DNA from: Arthrobacter sp. JZ12
GTDB taxonomy: Bacteria > Actinomycetota > Actinomycetes > Actinomycetales > Micrococcaceae
Assembly: GCF_035189165.1 (NCBI RefSeq)
Contig: NZ_CP045246.1
Location: forward strand, 186,001-250,000
Direction of reading: 5' to 3'
Length of the DNA stretch: 64,000 bases
In this document: positions 61,276 through 64,000 of the stretch, piece by piece
Layout of the letters: the number at the start of each line of letters is the position of its first letter
How positions within the stretch are numbered: position 1 is the stretch's first letter
Translations under genes and position numbers: made by a program
Notes under the pieces: model-generated
Databases searched by the model: none
What the model saw: only the letters and a program-made list of their open reading frames with translations
What the model was told of the DNA's origin: nothing

Positions 61276-62097
61276 TCAGCGGGCTCGAAGGTGCCGCCTC
61301 ACGAGGAGTACCGCGGCCGCAATGAGGGACAAGAATCCGGCCGTTCCTCCGATGACGAGCGGATTCGCTGACACTGACCGCTCCGGTTCGCTGCCTGCTG
61401 CGTTAGCGGGAGCGGCGTCGGCGTTTCCTGCCTCATCCGGTGCCGGTGGCACGTACATGGGCGCCCACGCGAACGGCGGCATTGCCGTGGTTGATTCCCG
61501 CGACTTCGACTCGAGCCAGCCCTCTTCATCTTCTTCCTCGGCTGGCTGCTGCTCCGGTAGCACCTCAGGCGTGATGACGGCCGGGGGCAGCCAGACGGCG
61601 GTGCCCGCCGCGCCCGCAGGCGGTGGTGCAGGGAGCTGGGCGGCCGGCGGAACGGCGGGAGCTTCCGGTGCCGGTGCCGGTGCCGGTGCCGGTGCCGGTG
61701 CGGGTTTGGGTGCTGGTTTCGGCGCAGGCGCCGGTTCCTCTGCCTCCGGCTGCGTAGGTGCTTTGGCGGGGGGTGCCTTCGCGGGCGGTGCAGGCTGGGC
61801 GGGCGGTTCCGGCTCCGGCTCGGGATCGGGCAGGGGTTCGGGTTCCGGGACGGGATTCGGCTGAGGGCCGGGGTCCGTCGGCGGACCGGGATCCGGTTCG
61901 TCGGTCTCTCCGGAGCCTCGTCCGGAGTTGTCGCCGCCCCGGTCGCCGTCGTTCCGCCCGGAGTCCCGAAGAGCAGATACCTGGTCGCGCTCGCGATCGT
62001 CAGACTTGGCATTCGCAGGCGGCGCAGTGCCGAGAGCGGCTGCACTTAAAAGCGCGGCCACCGCCGTGTACCTGAGCCAGTTCGATGTGCTGTGCAT
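61276..62097 (-). CDS. Pro/Ala-rich membrane-anchored surface protein
   Basis: A 273-residue protein with a signal peptide (hydrophobic residues 10-25, AxA cleavage near 30), a long low-complexity region of Pro, Ala, Glu, Asp and Lys (PEPEPLPDPEPEPEPP and PAPAPAPAPAPAPE), and a C-terminal hydrophobic helix followed by RRHLRAR. No LPxTG sorting motif is visible, so it is probably held by the C-terminal helix. ATG 62097 has GGGAGA 7-8 nt upstream; longer frames are not supported. Function unknown, perhaps a wall-spanning spacer. Confidence 0.75.
   Translation of the reverse strand: MHSTSNWLRYTAVAALLSAAALGTAPPANAKSDDRERDQVSALRDSGRNDGDRGGDNSGRGSGETDEPDPGPPTDPGPQPNPVPEPEPLPDPEPEPEPPAQPAPPAKAPPAKAPTQPEAEEPAPAPKPAPKPAPAPAPAPAPAPEAPAVPPAAQLPAPPPAGAAGTAVWLPPAVITPEVLPEQQPAEEEDEEGWLESKSRESTTAMPPFAWAPMYVPPAPDEAGNADAAPANAAGSEPERSVSANPLVIGGTAGFLSLIAAAVLLVRRHLRAR
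61665..61700. repeat. Six CCGGTG hexamers in the surface protein gene
   Basis: Six perfect tandem copies encode the Pro-Ala run of the surface protein on the minus strand. Whole-hexamer changes keep the frame, so length polymorphism is plausible. Confidence 0.75.
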
Positions 62098-62289
62098 TGA
62101 ACGTTCTCCCAACGCGGGCGGATTCCAATTCGAACCCCGTGCTGCCGGGCGCCTTCGGTATGAGCGCCGGTCGCCTCGACGGTGAGGGTACGTGCCTCCC
62201 AGTATCAGGCAGGCCGAAGCAATCCACAATGAGTGCGATCGGCGGCCCAAGGCTTTCACAGGCTGCCTACCCGCGTTTCCTACCCCCTG

Positions 62290-62307
62290 TGTACATCTGT
62301 ATACAAT
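62290..62307 (+). promoter_or_regulatory. MFS gene promoter with overlapping palindromes
   Basis: TGTACA (62290-62295) and TGTATACA (62298-62305) overlap a -10 TACAAT (62302-62307). The palindrome resembles GntR-family sites. The start codon is about 29 nt downstream. Confidence 0.5.
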
Positions 62308-62335
62308 GGGATCCAGCGTGCCTTAGGAGGACAGA

Positions 62336-63598
62336 TTGACCGACACAAGAAAGCCGGTTTGGTCCTGGCTCATCGTGCTCGTTGTTGCCGCCCTTCTGAC
62401 GCAAACGGCTTTGAACGTTGTCCGACCGGTCACCACCTACAAGCTTTTGGACCTGGGGGCCGATCCGACCGTTCTCGGTCTGATCACCGCTGCCTACGCT
62501 GTGGTCCCCCTTGCTACCGCCCTCTGGTTCGGCAGGATCAGTGACCGTGTACTGGATCTTCGGTGGCTGGTTGCCGGAGGAGCGGGCTTGCTGGCGCTCG
62601 GAAGCGTGGGTCTGGCCGTGGCCTCGAATATCCCGCTGGTGGGTCTTGCCAGCGCACTGCTGGGGCTCGGCCATCTGGTCTTCACCATCGCCGGACAAGC
62701 ATCGGTTGCCCGCTATGCGCCGGCCGACCGGATGAACACCGGGTTTGGCTGGTTCACTGCCGCTTACTCCGCGGGTCAGCTGATTGGTCCGCTGATCGGC
62801 GGTTTCCTGCTGGGTACGGAAACCGGCTCGGCGGCTGAGGGCCGCTCCGCAGGCATTGCGATCGCGCTGTGGGTCGGAGCCCTGCTGGCCTTAGCCGCGG
62901 CCCCCATGATGCTCATCAGGTCTGCCGCAGGACCCGGGCGGGGCAGGCTTGAGGTTGAACAGTTGGGGCCTGAGACCGGAGAGGAACCGGCCGAGACCTC
63001 GGGCGTTCCGGCCGGCAAGGCCACGTTGGTCGGCGTCTTGAGGGTTCGGGGCGTGGCCTCGCACATGCTGGCCTCACTCGCTCTCCTTGCGATGCTGGAC
63101 ATCCTGACCGCATTCCTTCCCCTGGTAGGTGAGGCGGCTGGAGTGTCGCCGGCGGAAGTTGGGATATTGCTGGCCGTCAGGGCGATGGCGTCGATCTCCT
63201 CCCGTGTCTTCCTTCCCCGGTTGTCATTGCGCTACAGCGCACGGGCCTTGTTGCTGCTCAGCCTGTACGGCTCGGGTCTGGCGCTGATCCTTCCGCCCCT
63301 GGTGATCACTCACGTCTGGGCTGTGGTCCCACTCCTCATCCTGGGCGGGTTCTGCCTCGGGCTGGGACAACCGCTGACAATGACCCTGGTATCGATGTCC
63401 GTACCCGAAAGCTGGCGCGGCGCGGCGCTTGCGGTGCGCCTGACAGGCAACCGGGCAGGGCAGGTTGTCATGCCGTTGGTTGCCGGGCTCATCGCCGCGC
63501 CGCTCGGAGCGGCAGGAGCAATCTGGTTCACCTGCGGCGTTCTGCTTCTAAGCGGATGGGAAAAGTCCGTGCGAAGCGATCCGCCGCCCTCAGGGTGA
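62336..63598 (+). CDS. MFS transporter
   Basis: A 420-residue major facilitator with about 12 membrane segments. The N-terminal half has ALWFGRISDRVLDLRW (motif A-like loop) and the AGQLIGPLIGG region (motif C-like, typical of drug exporters); a cytoplasmic loop of about 50 residues separates the halves. TTG 62336 has AGGAGG 5 nt upstream. Substrate unknown. Confidence 0.88.
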   Translation: MTDTRKPVWSWLIVLVVAALLTQTALNVVRPVTTYKLLDLGADPTVLGLITAAYAVVPLATALWFGRISDRVLDLRWLVAGGAGLLALGSVGLAVASNIPLVGLASALLGLGHLVFTIAGQASVARYAPADRMNTGFGWFTAAYSAGQLIGPLIGGFLLGTETGSAAEGRSAGIAIALWVGALLALAAAPMMLIRSAAGPGRGRLEVEQLGPETGEEPAETSGVPAGKATLVGVLRVRGVASHMLASLALLAMLDILTAFLPLVGEAAGVSPAEVGILLAVRAMASISSRVFLPRLSLRYSARALLLLSLYGSGLALILPPLVITHVWAVVPLLILGGFCLGLGQPLTMTLVSMSVPESWRGAALAVRLTGNRAGQVVMPLVAGLIAAPLGAAGAIWFTCGVLLLSGWEKSVRSDPPPSG

Positions 63599-63624
63599 GG
63601 CGAACCAGCGGGTGACTCGGATTC

Positions 63625-64000
63625 TCAGCGTCCCTTCCGCTGCCCCTCGCGCACCTCGAGGACGGACAGGGCGCCGGTTGCGTCCTCAACTGTCGACCGG
63701 CCCAGCACCGCTACCCGGTCGGCCAGGCGCAGTGCCTCGTCCATGCTGTTGGTCGCGAGCAGAACAGTGGTCGGCAGGGCGCGGTGCAGCGTCTGGAGCA
63801 CGTTGTGCAGTACGGTCCGGGCTGCACCTTCGACGGCGGCGAAAGGGTGGTCGAGCAGCATGACGCCAGGACCGCTCGCCATGGCTCGTGCCAGGGCCGC
63901 CCGCCGTGCGATTTCGGCGGTTACCTCGGCAGGAAGCAGTTTCGCGAAGCGATGAAGTCCCGCCAGGTCCATCAGCTCTGCAACCTTCGCCTTCGCCTCG
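63625..64000 (-). CDS. ABC transporter ATPase, C-terminal part, degenerate motifs (5' end beyond right edge)
   Basis: The minus strand is open from the right edge to a stop at 63625, so the N-terminal part is missing. The visible ~125 residues are the C-terminal half of an ABC ATPase: LPAEVTAEIARRAALARAMA at the signature position, VMLLDHPFAAVEG at Walker B and TVLLATNSMDEALRLADRVAVL at the D/H-loop. The signature LSGGQ is replaced (PAEVT) and the Walker B Glu is His (LLDH); the usual H-loop His is Asn (ATN). Hydrolysis is probably weak or absent. Convergent with the MFS gene. Confidence 0.7.
   Translation of the reverse strand, partial: EAKAKVAELMDLAGLHRFAKLLPAEVTAEIARRAALARAMASGPGVMLLDHPFAAVEGAARTVLHNVLQTLHRALPTTVLLATNSMDEALRLADRVAVLGRSTVEDATGALSVLEVREGQRKGR

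Noticed and set aside
61665-61700. Tandem repeats as a CRISPR-like array
   Set aside because: Six-base units with no spacers, inside a coding sequence, and no cas genes nearby.

Overview
The window is chromosomal DNA from a high-GC Gram-positive actinobacterium, most likely an Arthrobacter-type member of the Micrococcaceae. Support for this: the pyrE / alpha-beta hydrolase / UdgX / HAD-IIA / TrmH block, the fba-DUF3151 pair and purA resemble that group; GTG and TTG starts are common; 4-nt stop/start overlaps are frequent. I see no rRNA, tRNA, insertion sequence, prophage or CRISPR array. This placement is from gene content, not from a search.

Left part (1-25.9 kb), housekeeping mixed with sugar genes. 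A myo-inositol-phosphate synthase-like gene runs off the left edge. It is followed by two exported sugar-phosphate isomerase/epimerase-fold proteins flanking a ROK regulator. Next come pyrE, an anchored hydrolase, UdgX, a HAD phosphatase, a SpoU methyltransferase, a MarR regulator divergent from a small Cys protein plus ECF sigma factor, class II aldolase, DUF3151, PTS Enzyme I divergent from a TetR-mannitol PTS-mtlD operon, a cupin, a secreted M14 carboxypeptidase, DUF72, purA, a SurA-N lipoprotein, a D-threonine-aldolase-like PLP enzyme and a nitrilase-family hydrolase.

Middle part (26-51 kb), a sugar-diacid (aldarate) catabolism island. A talarate/galactarate-type dehydratase has its own GntR regulator. 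A tripartite tricarboxylate transporter operon (tctCBA plus a universal stress protein), a LysR gene, a glucarate-dehydratase-like enzyme overlapping a 2-hydroxyacid dehydrogenase, a TauE/SafE permease at the end of a Dpp/Opp ABC operon, a second 2-hydroxyacid dehydrogenase and a second LysR gene follow. The core operon is kdgD - 2-oxoglutarate-semialdehyde dehydrogenase - gudD - AEC transporter. Together these convert glucarate/galactarate to 5-dehydro-4-deoxyglucarate, then 2-oxoglutarate semialdehyde, then 2-oxoglutarate. The most striking observation is a 14-bp LysR-type site (consensus GYATCRMTCCATRC and relatives) at five promoters here. At four of them it lies exactly 10 nt upstream of a TTRGAC -35 box, which ties tct, the glucarate-dehydratase-like gene, the hydroxyacid dehydrogenase and kdgD into one predicted regulon.

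Right part (51-64 kb), a nitroreductase, then an L-arabinose cluster: LacI regulator, GNAT, araD, araA (no araB), and a ChvE/GguA/GguB-type monosaccharide ABC transporter. Two identical-format LacI operators (TGTGAmCGrTCACA) lie before araD and chvE. After a strong terminator come an AldO-type alditol oxidase, a Pro/Ala-rich anchored surface protein, an MFS transporter and a partial ABC ATPase with degenerate motifs that runs off the right edge.
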